A DNA stretch of 64,000 nucleotides from Aliihoeflea sp052435735 (GTDB lineage: Bacteria > Pseudomonadota > Alphaproteobacteria > Rhizobiales > Rhizobiaceae). A program made the position numbers and the translations under genes. Below are positions 40,755 through 53,729 of this stretch, piece by piece; positions within the stretch are counted from its first letter, which is position 1, and each line of letters opens with the position of its first letter. Location: contig JBQVNB010000012.1 of the NCBI GenBank assembly GCA_052435735.1, forward strand, positions 66,131 through 130,130. The letters run 5' to 3'. The notes under the pieces were generated by a model. It was not told the origin of the DNA, did not search any database, and saw only the letters and a list, made by a program, of their open reading frames with translations.

Positions 40755-43436
40755 TCATTGCGAGGGTGAAGCCGCGCCCAGCCGGTATGCGATGATGTGG
40801 TCACCGGCGCGCGTGCCGGTCGACCCGTGCCCTCCCGCGACGACGACGAGATACTGGTTGCCGTCCGCGCCGCGATAGGTCGAAGGCGTCGCCTGTCCGC
40901 CGGCCGGCAGGCGGTCCTGCCAGATTTCCTCGCCGGTCTGCAAATCGTAGGCGCGCACGAAATAGTCGAGCGTGCCCGACAGGAACGCGACGCCGCCCTT
41001 GGTGACGATCGGTCCGCCAATGCCCGGCACGCCCATCTTGATCGGCATTGGGATCGGCGAGAGATCGCGAACCGTGCCGTTCACCCGCTGGTAGATGGTC
41101 TCGCCCGTCGTCAGGTCGACGGCGGCGATGTAGCCCCAGGACGGCTCCTGGCAGGGTGTGCCGATCGGCGACAGGAACGGCCCCATCTCGACCGCGTACG
41201 GCGCGCCGAAATTCTCGTTGAAGACCGGATCGCCTTCGCTGGTGACGACGCGCGTTTCCTGGTCCTCGCGCGGGATCATCTTGGACGTGAAGGCGAGATA
41301 GACCGGCATTCCGAACATGATCTGCCGCTCGGGATCGACCGCGACCGAACCCCAGTTGAAGGTGCCGAAATTGCCCGGATAGACGATCGTGCCCTGTTCC
41401 GATGGTGGCGTATATGCGCCCTCATAGCGCATCTGGCGAAAGGCGATGCGGCAAGCGGCCTGATCGATCGGCGTCAGCCCCCACATGTCGCGCTCGCGCA
41501 GCGCCTCGGGACGAAAGCTCACCGCCGAGGCCGGTTGCGTCGGCGCCGTCCGGTCTCCCTCGACGGCACCTTGCGGCGCGGCGACTTCCTCGACCGGATG
41601 AACCGGCTCGCCGGTTTCGCGATTGAGGACGAAGACGTCGCCCTGCTTGGTCGGAACGACGAGCGAGGGCACCGTGTCACCGTCGATCGTCAGATCGATC
41701 AGCGCGGGCTGCGCGGGCACGTCGTAGTCCCAGAGGTCGTGATGAACCGTCTGGAACACCCATGCGACTTCGCCGGTGGAGGCGTTGAGCGCCGTCACGG
41801 ACGAGGCGAAACGCTCGGTGTTCTCGCCGCGCTCGCCACCATACTGGTCGGGCGATTCATTGCCCATCGGCAGATAGACGAGGTCGAGGTCGGGATCGTA
41901 GCTCGCCACGCTCCACATGTTGGGCGAGTTGTTCTGATAGGTCTCGCCCTCGGCGATCGGCTGCGTCGCCTCGGGGTTCTTGCTGTCGAAGTTCCAGAGG
42001 AGTTCGCCGGTCCAAACGTCGTAGCCACGGATGACACCCGAGGGAGATGTCGTGGAATCATTGTCGTTGACGGCGCCACCGACGATCACGACCGACGCGG
42101 TCACGACTGGCGGCGAGGTCGTGTAGACCGAGCCTGGCGTGATGTTCGGCATGTTGTGCCAAAGATTGATCGTGCCGTCCTCGCCGCCGAAGCCGGCGCA
42201 GATTTCGCCTGTTTCGGCGCTGATCGAGATCAGCCGGCCATCGGAGGTCGGCGCGAACAGGCGGCGCTGGCACGCCTCTTCCTCGTTGACGTAGCCGTCG
42301 CTGTCGCTGCGCGGCACGAGCGGATTTTGCGCGTCGGGCTCGGCCTGTCCGGTCACCACGTTCTGGTACACGCCGGCAGCCTGCAGCGTGACGGATTCGA
42401 CGCTCAATGCGAGACGCTGCTCGTTGGTCAGGTCCTCGCGAGGACCGGTTTCCTCAGTCTGTTCGGCCTGTTCGACGACCGGCGCGTCGCCGGTTTCGGT
42501 CTCGGCGGCTTCCGTTTCCTCGGCGGGAGCGGCGGCTTCGGCTTCTTCTGGGGCGGCCGACTGAGCTTCTGCCGGCGCCTGCTGCTGCTCAGCCACAGCG
42601 GGCGGGTTCGCGGTGCCGTCGAAATAGGAAACGCCGCGACAGGTCATGTGCTGCGTCGTCGGCGTCGGCGGCTGCTGCAGGTCGGGGTCGAAGCGCCAGC
42701 GCTCCTGGCCGGTCACCGGATCGAGCGCGATCACCGTGCCGAACGGGGTGCACACATACATCATGTCCTGGATGACGAGCGGCGTGACCTGATAGGTCGT
42801 TTCCTGCGGGTCGTCGGAACTGCGCTCTTCACCGGTGCGATAGGTCCAGGCAACTTCGAGATTGGCCACATTGTCCGGGGTGATGTCGGCGAGCGGGGAA
42901 TAGCGCTGGCCCGCGGCCGTGCGGCCATAGGCGACCCACTCGCCCTCGTCGACGGTGTTCTCATAGGTCGCGAGGCCCGCCATCTGTTCTGCCGGGAACG
43001 TCCCGCGCGCGATATCGCGCGGCTCCTGCCAGATCGCGAAGGCGGCGATGAAGCCGCTGACCAGAAGCGCGCCGGCAAGCGTGGCGCTGTTGGGACCGTA
43101 GACCGCCTTGGGCTGGCCCGGCTGATGCATGGCGCGGATCATCGGCGGCAGAAGAAGCAGGATGCCGAGCGCGACGATGAGGCTGCCACGCGCCGAAAGC
43201 GCCCACCAGTCGAAGCCCGATTCCCAGATCGCCCAGACGAGCGTGACGAGCAACGTCACCGCGTAGACGGTAAGCCCGGACGGACGGCGGTCCCACAGGA
43301 GGCCTGCCGAAATGATCAGGCCGACACCCATGACGACGTAGAACCACGAGCCGCCGAGCGATGCGAGCCAGGCGCCTTGGCCGGCGAGCGCAACGCCGAT
43401 TAGAAGGATGATTGCGGATAGAATGATGCGGTACAT
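40755..43436 (-). CDS. gcd: Membrane-bound PQQ-dependent dehydrogenase, glucose/quinate/shikimate family, with long acidic insert
   Basis: An 893-residue quinoprotein. Five N-terminal membrane helices (residues 1-135) anchor a periplasmic eight-bladed propeller that oxidises an aldose or polyol with PQQ and passes electrons to ubiquinone. Family features include GEWVAYGRTAAGQRYSPL, CQRRLFAPTSDGRLI, HHDLWDYDVPAQP and the final AYDLQTGEEIWQDRLPAGGQATP. Between about residues 275 and 387 there is an extra Ala/Glu-rich low-complexity segment (for example APEEAEAAAPAEETEAAETE) that makes it roughly 100 residues longer than usual. The exact substrate is uncertain. Start moved from 43472 to ATG 43436, which begins the first helix. 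Confidence 0.85.
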   Translation of the reverse strand: MYRIILSAIILLIGVALAGQGAWLASLGGSWFYVVMGVGLIISAGLLWDRRPSGLTVYAVTLLVTLVWAIWESGFDWWALSARGSLIVALGILLLLPPMIRAMHQPGQPKAVYGPNSATLAGALLVSGFIAAFAIWQEPRDIARGTFPAEQMAGLATYENTVDEGEWVAYGRTAAGQRYSPLADITPDNVANLEVAWTYRTGEERSSDDPQETTYQVTPLVIQDMMYVCTPFGTVIALDPVTGQERWRFDPDLQQPPTPTTQHMTCRGVSYFDGTANPPAVAEQQQAPAEAQSAAPEEAEAAAPAEETEAAETETGDAPVVEQAEQTEETGPREDLTNEQRLALSVESVTLQAAGVYQNVVTGQAEPDAQNPLVPRSDSDGYVNEEEACQRRLFAPTSDGRLISISAETGEICAGFGGEDGTINLWHNMPNITPGSVYTTSPPVVTASVVIVGGAVNDNDSTTSPSGVIRGYDVWTGELLWNFDSKNPEATQPIAEGETYQNNSPNMWSVASYDPDLDLVYLPMGNESPDQYGGERGENTERFASSVTALNASTGEVAWVFQTVHHDLWDYDVPAQPALIDLTIDGDTVPSLVVPTKQGDVFVLNRETGEPVHPVEEVAAPQGAVEGDRTAPTQPASAVSFRPEALRERDMWGLTPIDQAACRIAFRQMRYEGAYTPPSEQGTIVYPGNFGTFNWGSVAVDPERQIMFGMPVYLAFTSKMIPREDQETRVVTSEGDPVFNENFGAPYAVEMGPFLSPIGTPCQEPSWGYIAAVDLTTGETIYQRVNGTVRDLSPIPMPIKMGVPGIGGPIVTKGGVAFLSGTLDYFVRAYDLQTGEEIWQDRLPAGGQATPSTYRGADGNQYLVVVAGGHGSTGTRAGDHIIAYRLGAASPSQ

Positions 43437-43587
43437 TGCCGGCCCCGGTGAGCAATGAGAATTCAAGCCCACGTGGATGCGTCGGCTCCCCTGCGGCCGT
43501 CAAATGATGGCCGGCCTGCGCTCCGGATGGAGGGCACGCGAGGGCTGAACGTGCGAATGCGTGTCAGGTTCCCGCGAAATGAACCGA

Positions 43588-45195
43588 TTACATCCGGAAA
43601 ACGCCGAATTTCGTCTCGGGAATCGGCGCGTTCAGCGCGGCCGACAGCGACAGCGCCAGAACCTCGCGCGTCTTCGCCGGGTCGATGATGCCGTCGTCCC
43701 ACATACGGGCCGAGGAGTAGAGCGGGTGGCCTTCATGCTCGAACTTGTCGAGGATCGGCTTCTTGAACGCCGCTTCCTCTTCCGCGCTCCATGAACCGCC
43801 GCGTCGCTCGATCCCCTCGCGCTTGACGATGGAAAGCACGGTCGCCGCCTGTTCGCCGCCCATGACGGAGATGCGCGCATTCGGCCACATCCAAAGGAAG
43901 CGGGGCGAATAGGCGCGGCCGCACATGCCGTAATTGCCCGCGCCGAACGAGCCGCCGATGATCATCGTGACCTTCGGCACCTTGGCGGTGGCAACCGCCG
44001 TGACCAGCTTGGCGCCGTCCTTGGCGATGCCGCCGGCCTCATATTTGCGCCCGACCATGAAGCCGGTGATGTTTTGCAGGAAGATCAGCGGGATCTTCCG
44101 CTGGCAGCACAGCTCGATGAAATGCGCGCCCTTGACCGCGCTTTCGGAGAAAAGGACGCCATTATTGGCGATGATGCCGACCGGCATTCCGTAGAGATGC
44201 CCAAAACCGGTGATCAGCGTCGTGCCGTAATTCGCCTTGAACTCGTCGAACTCCGAGCCGTCGACCACGCGGGCGATCACCTCGCGCACGTCGTAAGGCT
44301 GGCGCGTGTCCTGCGGGATGACGCCGTAGATCTCTTCCGGCGCGTGAACGGGCGGAATCGGCTCGCGAATGTCGAGCGCCAAGTGCTTCTTGCGATTCAG
44401 GTTTCGCACGATGCGCCGGACGATTGCGAGCGCATGCTCGTCGTCGACGGCATAGTGGTCGGCGACGCCGGATTCGCGCGTGTGAAGATCGGCTCCGCCA
44501 AGGTCTTCGGCCGAGACGACTTCGCCCGTCGCCGCCTTCACCAGCGGCGGGCCGCCGAGAAAGATCGTCGCCTGCTTCTTGACCATGACGGTCTCGTCCG
44601 ACATCGCCGGCACATACGCGCCGCCCGCCGTGCACGAACCCATGACGCAGGCGATCTGCGGAATGCCGGCCGCCGACATGTTCGCCTGATTGTAGAAGAT
44701 GCGGCCGAAATGATCGCGGTCGGGGAAGACCTCGTCCTGGTTCGGCAAATTCGCGCCGCCGGAATCGACCAGGTAGATGCAAGGCAGATTGTTCTCGAGC
44801 GCGATCTCCTGCGCCCGCAGATGCTTCTTCACCGTCAGCGGATAATAGGTCCCGCCCTTCACGGTGGCATCGTTGACGACGACCAAAACCTCGCGCCCCT
44901 CGACGCGACCGACGCCGGCGATCAGGCCGGCCGAGGCGATCTCGCCGCCATACATATCGCTTGCCGCGAACTGACCGATTTCGAGAAAGGGCGCGCCGGT
45001 GTCGAGAAGCTGCGCCAGCCGGTCGCGGGGGAGAAGCTTGCCGCGCGAAACGTGCCGCTCGCGCGCTTCCTGCGGTCCGCCGGCGCAAACGGTCTCGGCC
45101 CTTTCGCGCATCTGGTCGACCAGCCCGCGCATCGTCGCTTCATTGGCCTTGAAGGCGTCGGAGGAGGTCGAGATCTGGGATTGGATGGCGGGCAT
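43588..45195 (-). CDS. mccB: Methylcrotonyl-CoA carboxylase carboxyltransferase (beta) subunit
   Basis: The 535-residue protein has the carboxyltransferase fold. Typical MccB features are LLDTGAPFLEIGQFAA, KGGTYYPLTVKKHLRAQEIA, YLVDSGGANLPNQDEVFPD, FYNQANMSAAGIPQIA and MSDETVMVKKQATIFLGGPPLV. It transfers the carboxyl group from biotin on MccA to 3-methylcrotonyl-CoA in leucine degradation. It lies about 100 bases downstream of ivd on the same strand. Confidence 0.95.
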   Translation of the reverse strand: MPAIQSQISTSSDAFKANEATMRGLVDQMRERAETVCAGGPQEARERHVSRGKLLPRDRLAQLLDTGAPFLEIGQFAASDMYGGEIASAGLIAGVGRVEGREVLVVVNDATVKGGTYYPLTVKKHLRAQEIALENNLPCIYLVDSGGANLPNQDEVFPDRDHFGRIFYNQANMSAAGIPQIACVMGSCTAGGAYVPAMSDETVMVKKQATIFLGGPPLVKAATGEVVSAEDLGGADLHTRESGVADHYAVDDEHALAIVRRIVRNLNRKKHLALDIREPIPPVHAPEEIYGVIPQDTRQPYDVREVIARVVDGSEFDEFKANYGTTLITGFGHLYGMPVGIIANNGVLFSESAVKGAHFIELCCQRKIPLIFLQNITGFMVGRKYEAGGIAKDGAKLVTAVATAKVPKVTMIIGGSFGAGNYGMCGRAYSPRFLWMWPNARISVMGGEQAATVLSIVKREGIERRGGSWSAEEEAAFKKPILDKFEHEGHPLYSSARMWDDGIIDPAKTREVLALSLSAALNAPIPETKFGVFRM

Positions 45196-45299
45196 GTCCG
45201 TCTCTGTCGTTCGAAGTAGGAGCCGATCGGGCGCGGTGGCAAATCGGCCGAAGCGGCGCGACTATCGCAGCTTCGGCCAATCGCGTCGATGCGATCGCG

Positions 45300-46463
45300 T
45301 CATTTGCTGTCGCCGACGATCTCGCGGCCGATCAGCCAGCGGCGGATTTCGCTGGTGCCGGCACCGATCTCGTAGAGCTTGGCGTCGCGCAGCAGGCGAC
45401 CGGTCGGGTATTCGTTGATGTAGCCATTGCCGCCAAGGAGTTGCAGCGCATCGAGTGCGGACTGTGTCGCCTTTTCGGCCGCAAACAGCACGCAGCCTGC
45501 GGCGTCCTTGCGGGTGACTTCACCCCGGTCACATGCCTGCGCCACCGCGTAGACATAGGCGCGAGCGGCGTTCATGTTGGCGTACATGTCGGCAAGCTTG
45601 GCCTGGACGAGCTGGAATTCGCCGATCGGCTGGCCGAACTGCTTGCGTTCGTGAACGTATGGAACGGCGACGTCCATGCAGGCGGCCATCAGGCCAAGCG
45701 GCCCGCCGGCGAGCACGGCGCGCTCATAGTCGAGGCCTGACATCAGCACCTCGACGCCGCGTCCTTCCTCGCCGAGCACGTTCTCGAAGGGAACCTCGAC
45801 ATTTTCGAAGACGAGTTCGCCGGTGTTGGAGCCGCGCATGCCCAGCTTGTCGAGCTTCTGCGCGACCGAAAAGCCCTGGAAGTCGCGTTCGACGATGAAG
45901 GCGGTGATACCGCGCGAGTGGCGCTCCGGATCGGTCTTTGCGTAGATCACCATGGTATTGGCGTCGGGGCCGTTGGTGATCCACATCTTGGTGCCGTTGA
46001 GGACGTAGCGGTCGTTGCGCTTTTCGGCGCGCAGCCGCATCGAGACGACGTCCGAGCCGGAGCCGGATTCCGACATGGCAAGCGCGCCGATCGCCTCGCC
46101 CGAGCAGAGCGCGGGCAGGTACTTCGCCTTCTGTTCGGCGTTGCCCCAGCGATTGATCTGGTTGACGCAGAGGTTCGAGTGTGCGCCGTACGAAAGGCCA
46201 ACGGACGCCGACGCGCGGCTGATTTCCTCTAGCGCGACGACATGGGCGAGATAGCCCATTCCAGAGCCGCCGAAGTCGTGATCGGCGGTGATGCCGAGAA
46301 GACCGATTGCGCCCATCTCCTGCCAAAGATGGTTCGGGAATTCGTTCGACGAGTCGATCTCGGAGGCGATCGGCGCGATCCGGTCCTGCGCGAAGCGCCG
46401 CACGGTCTCGCGCAGCGCGTCGATGTCCTCGCCATGGCCGAACTTCATCGTCTGGTCGTACAT
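45300..46463 (-). CDS. ivd: Isovaleryl-CoA dehydrogenase
   Basis: A 387-residue FAD enzyme that oxidises isovaleryl-CoA to 3-methylcrotonyl-CoA and gives electrons to ETF. Typical features are the acyl-CoA dehydrogenase signature AMSESGSGSDVVSMR, NGTKMWITNGPDANTMVIYAKT, the catalytic Glu in the LDYERAVLAGGPLG segment and the C-terminal NGYINEYPTGRLLRDAKLYEIGAGTSEIRR. It lies between the TetR gene (14-base gap) and mccB, forming the leucine-catabolic operon. Confidence 0.95.
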   Translation of the reverse strand: MYDQTMKFGHGEDIDALRETVRRFAQDRIAPIASEIDSSNEFPNHLWQEMGAIGLLGITADHDFGGSGMGYLAHVVALEEISRASASVGLSYGAHSNLCVNQINRWGNAEQKAKYLPALCSGEAIGALAMSESGSGSDVVSMRLRAEKRNDRYVLNGTKMWITNGPDANTMVIYAKTDPERHSRGITAFIVERDFQGFSVAQKLDKLGMRGSNTGELVFENVEVPFENVLGEEGRGVEVLMSGLDYERAVLAGGPLGLMAACMDVAVPYVHERKQFGQPIGEFQLVQAKLADMYANMNAARAYVYAVAQACDRGEVTRKDAAGCVLFAAEKATQSALDALQLLGGNGYINEYPTGRLLRDAKLYEIGAGTSEIRRWLIGREIVGDSK

Positions 46464-46477
46464 GCTGGTCTCCCTGG

Positions 46478-47077
46478 TCAGGTCTTGTTGGCGCCGGCAA
46501 GGCGCAGGGTCATGGTCAGATAGCGTTCGGTCACGTCGTCGATGCTCAGCCGCTCGTCCGGGCGGAACCAGACGATGACGCCCGTGATCATCTGGATGAT
46601 CGCCATGGCGACGAGCGCGGAATCCTCGACATCGAAAACGCGCGCGTCGGCGCCGCGTTGCAGGATGGCGCGCAGCTCTTTCTCATAAGCCTCGCGCAGG
46701 GCGACGATCCGGCGGAGGCGCTCCGGTGCAAGGCTGCGAAGCTCAAGATTGTTCACATGCGTCGAGCTGCGCCGCGCCAGATGAAAGGCGATGTGGTTGC
46801 GCACGAAGGCGGAAAGCTGGTCGCGCGGATCGGCTTCGGGATCGGAGAGGGCGGTCCAGCTTGCGACCAATTCTTCCATGTGCTCGCGCATCAGCGTGAA
46901 GAGCAAATCTTCCTTGGTGGGAAAGTAGCGATAGAGCGCGGCTGCCTGCACGCCAACCTCGTCGGCGAGCCTGCGCATCGACACGGCCTCGTAGCCATGG
47001 CGCGCGATGAGCCGCAGCGCCGCATCGCGCAATGCAGCCTCCGTGCGCTCTCCGTCCGATCCGATGGTGCGGGCCAT
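46478..47077 (-). CDS. TetR-family regulator of the leucine catabolic operon
   Basis: The 199-residue repressor has an N-terminal helix-turn-helix (AALRDAALRLIARHGYEAVSMRRLADEVGVQAAALYRYFPTKEDLL) and a C-terminal ligand domain of the type seen in acyl-CoA-responsive regulators. ATG 47077 follows GGAGGATTT; the open frame upstream is not needed. It is the first gene of the operon and probably controls itself through the GAACGTTC palindrome at 47104-47111. It would respond to a leucine-degradation acyl-CoA; the ligand is inferred. Confidence 0.85.
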   Translation of the reverse strand: MARTIGSDGERTEAALRDAALRLIARHGYEAVSMRRLADEVGVQAAALYRYFPTKEDLLFTLMREHMEELVASWTALSDPEADPRDQLSAFVRNHIAFHLARRSSTHVNNLELRSLAPERLRRIVALREAYEKELRAILQRGADARVFDVEDSALVAMAIIQMITGVIVWFRPDERLSIDDVTERYLTMTLRLAGANKT

Positions 47078-47090
47078 AAATCCTCCGGGC

Positions 47091-47120
47091 ACTTTAATAA
47101 AACGAACGTTCAATTAATTC
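47091..47120. promoter_or_regulatory. Probable TetR operator in the tetR-metH divergent promoter region
   Basis: An AT-rich segment is centred on the 8-bp palindrome GAACGTTC (47104-47111), with weaker flanking symmetry (TTTTAT... / ...AATTAATT). It lies 27 bases upstream of the tetR start, the normal place for TetR autoregulation. Confidence 0.55.
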
Positions 47121-47141
47121 AAGAGAAGAGTGATAATATTG

Positions 47142-47161
47142 ACATAAACATATCTTTATGT
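47142..47161. promoter_or_regulatory. Near-perfect 20-bp palindrome upstream of metH
   Basis: ACATAAA-N6-TTTATGT with an ATAT centre; nine of ten base pairs are symmetrical. It overlaps a TTGACA hexamer (47139-47144) and lies 32 bases before the metH start. ArsR-family regulators of methionine and S-adenosylhomocysteine metabolism (SahR/SamR) use similar AT-rich palindromes before metH and ahcY genes in Proteobacteria; that match is from memory. Confidence 0.6.
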
Positions 47162-47192
47162 GAGCAATCGATCGCTGATGAAGGAGAGCAGG

Positions 47193-50957
<3,765 letters not shown>

Positions 50958-51932
50958 TCCGCGACTGCCGCGGCAAGCTTGGCCAGATCGGCGCGCAGCG
51001 GCTCGAACCCGGCGCTGCGCTCCAAGGTCTCGAGGTCCATGTAGAGCTTGCGGTTGATCTCGATCTGCAGGCTGTGGACGCCCTTGTCCGGCGCGCCGTA
51101 GCGCTCGACGATCAGCGCGCCCTTGTAGGGGTCGTTGACTGCGACGGAATAGCCGAGTGCTTCCAGCGTCCCGGCGACGAGCCTTGTGAAACCGGGCTCG
51201 CAGGTCGTGCCGTCGAGATCGCCGAGGACGAAGTCCGCCCGGTCCTGGCCGGGGTCAGGCGCCAATTCGTTGCCGACCGGCATCATCGAATGACAGTCGA
51301 GATGGTAGCAGACGCCGAAGCGCGCGGCCGTCCGATCGATCATGGCGGCGAGACACTCGTGATAAGGCCGCCAGTAGTTCTCGATCCGATTGGTGATGTC
51401 GGCCGCGCTCAGGCGTCGGTCATAGATCGACGTCCCGTTGCCGATCAGCCGAAAGACGAGCCCCACGCCGCGCTCGCTCATGATCGTCGGCTCGGGCGTC
51501 TCGTGCCAGTCGCCGTCGAGCAGCACGGTGTCGATGTCCGACAAGCGCCGGTTCGGGTCGATATAGGTGCGGGCGAAATTGGCGACGACGTAGGTCGCGC
51601 CATGGTCGGGCGCATCGGCGAAGAGCTCGTCGACGAACCGATCCTCGCCGCCCTTGAGCAGTTCGATGTCCGCCACATGCCCGAAATCCTCCGGATAGTG
51701 TCTGCCGCTGTGCGGCGCATCGAAAACCATTGGCGCCGGCCGGTCGCTCGGCTCGAAAACGCTGACCGGCTCGGGCGGCGCCGTCCGTTCCATCGGTTCG
51801 ATGGATAGCTTCTCATGGTCCTTGATGGATTGGGCCTTCTGTTCCTGGGTCATGGTCGGCCAACGCGAGAGCGAACGTGCCGTTCCGTCTGATGCAGGGA
51901 CGCAAAGCTGTTCGGCCACACGCAAGGGTCGT

Positions 51933-51974
51933 TTGACACTCCCCCTGCGGAATGGTTCGATACCAAACTAGTTT
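51933..51974 (+). promoter_or_regulatory. Candidate promoter and operator of the TRAP catabolic operon
   Basis: A consensus -35 TTGACA (51933-51938) and, 17 bases on, a weak -10 TTCGAT (51956-51961). A 10-bp perfect palindrome AAACTAGTTT (51965-51974) lies just after, where a repressor would block initiation. It is 30 bases upstream of the first gene; no regulator gene is linked. Confidence 0.45.
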
Positions 51975-52003
51975 AGGCATCAAACATTCGGACCACGCAT
52001 TTC

Positions 52004-53725
52004 ATGGACCAGACCTCTTCCAAACAGAAGCCGGCCAAACGCCTGCGCTCGCGTATCACCATGGAAGGGCTGGACCGCACGCCGCATAGGGCCTTCATGC
52101 GCGGCCTCGGGCATGACGACAAAGACATCGCCCAACCCTTCGTCGGTATTGTCGGACCGTCGTCGGAGGTGACGCCCTGCAACCTCACCATCGCGCGGCA
52201 GATGGAGCAGGCCAAGGCCGGCGTGCGCGAGGCGCAAGGCACGCCCATCGCCTTCAACACGATCTCGGTGTCCGACGGGTTCTCGATGAACCACCAAGGC
52301 ATGAAGTTCTCGCTGATCTCGCGCGAGATCATCGCCGATTCCATCGAGGCCGTCGTCCGTGCCCATTGCTACGACGCGCTGGTCGGCTTCGGTGGATGCG
52401 ACAAGACCTCGCCCGGCGTCATCATGGGCCTGACGCGGCTCAACATTCCTTCCGTGTTCCTCTATGGCGGTTCGGCGATGCCGGGACGGTTCAAGGGCCG
52501 GGACGTGACCATGCTCGACGCCTACGAGGCCGTCGGCGGCGTGATGGCGGGGACGTGGACGCAGGAAGACCTCGACCGGATGGAGCAGGTATGCCTGCCG
52601 ACGGCGGGCGCCTGCGGCGGTCAGTTCACGGCGAACACGATGGGAATGGTCTCGGAAGTGCTGGGTTTCGCGCCGCTCGGCTCGTCCATGGTCCCGGCGG
52701 TCTATTCGGAGCGCGATGCGCTCGCGCGGCGGGTCGGCCGGCTGGTCATGAAGGTCCTGGCGAATGATGGACCGCTGCCGCGCGATCTCGTCACCCGCAA
52801 GAGCCTCGAAAACGCCGCCGCGCTCGTCGCGGCGACAGGTGGGTCGACGAATCTCGGCCTGCACATCCCCGCGATCGGCCATGAAGCCGGCATCAAGTTC
52901 ACGCTCGACGACGTGGCGGACGTCTTCGCGCGCACGCCGCTCATCGCCGATCTGAAGCCCGGCGGGCGCTTCGTCGCCAAGGACGTCTACGAGATCGGCG
53001 GCGTGCCGATCATCATGAAGGCGCTGCTCGATGGCGGACATCTGCACGGCGACTGCCTGACGATCGAGGGCACGACGCTGGAAGAGGCGCTGAAGGATTA
53101 CAGCGCGCCGGACGGCGAGGTCGTGCGCGAGAAAGGTCGCGAGATCATGGCGACCGGCGGTGTCGTCGTGCTACGCGGCAATCTCTGCCCGGACGGCGCA
53201 CTGTTGAAGGTCGCGGGCCTGAAATCGCTCGTTTTCGAAGGCCCCGCCCATGTCTTCGAGAACGAGGAAGACTGCATGAAGGTCGTGCGCGACCGGTCCT
53301 ACAGGGAAGGCTCGGTCATCATCATCCGCAACGAAGGCCCGCGAGGCGGGCCGGGCATGCGCGAGATGCTGGGCGTCACCGCCCTGATCTACGGGCAGGG
53401 CATGGGCGAGAAGGTCGCGCTCATCACGGACGGGCGGTTCTCCGGCGCGACGCGCGGCATGTGCATCGGCTATGCCGGGCCGGAAGCCGCCGTCGGGGGA
53501 CCGATCGCCCTGGTCAGGGACGGCGACTTGATCCGCATCGACGGTGCGAAGCAGACCATCGATCTCCTCGTCGACGAGGCCGAGCTCGAAACGCGCCGCG
53601 CGGCATGGGTCGCGCCGGACGCACGCCGGCTCGGCGGCCTGTTCGAGAAATATGCCGCGGTCGTCGGTCCCGCCAAGGAGGGCGCAGTGACCCATTCCGG
53701 CGGCGTCGAATGGGTGCCGGAGTAG
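52004..53725 (+). CDS. ilvD: IlvD/Edd family dehydratase (dihydroxy-acid dehydratase-like)
   Basis: The 573-residue iron-sulphur dehydratase has the family cysteines in VGFGGCDKTSPG and LPTAGACGGQFTANTMG and the C-terminal GRFSGATRGMCIGYAGPEA. By sequence character it reads as dihydroxy-acid dehydratase, which makes the 2-oxo acids of valine and isoleucine synthesis. It is, however, the first gene of an operon with a TRAP transporter and sugar-acid-type dehydrogenases (next start four bases after its stop). It is also on the short side of the family, so a sugar-acid dehydratase role is a serious alternative. Reading cannot separate the two. Confidence 0.75.
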   Translation: MDQTSSKQKPAKRLRSRITMEGLDRTPHRAFMRGLGHDDKDIAQPFVGIVGPSSEVTPCNLTIARQMEQAKAGVREAQGTPIAFNTISVSDGFSMNHQGMKFSLISREIIADSIEAVVRAHCYDALVGFGGCDKTSPGVIMGLTRLNIPSVFLYGGSAMPGRFKGRDVTMLDAYEAVGGVMAGTWTQEDLDRMEQVCLPTAGACGGQFTANTMGMVSEVLGFAPLGSSMVPAVYSERDALARRVGRLVMKVLANDGPLPRDLVTRKSLENAAALVAATGGSTNLGLHIPAIGHEAGIKFTLDDVADVFARTPLIADLKPGGRFVAKDVYEIGGVPIIMKALLDGGHLHGDCLTIEGTTLEEALKDYSAPDGEVVREKGREIMATGGVVVLRGNLCPDGALLKVAGLKSLVFEGPAHVFENEEDCMKVVRDRSYREGSVIIIRNEGPRGGPGMREMLGVTALIYGQGMGEKVALITDGRFSGATRGMCIGYAGPEAAVGGPIALVRDGDLIRIDGAKQTIDLLVDEAELETRRAAWVAPDARRLGGLFEKYAAVVGPAKEGAVTHSGGVEWVPE

Positions 53726-53729
53726 GGTC

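Noticed and set aside
40797..43403. A very long plus-strand open frame opposite the PQQ dehydrogenase
   Set aside because: Arg/His/Asp-rich composition with no domains; it mirrors a clear quinoprotein gene. Long antisense frames are expected at this GC content.
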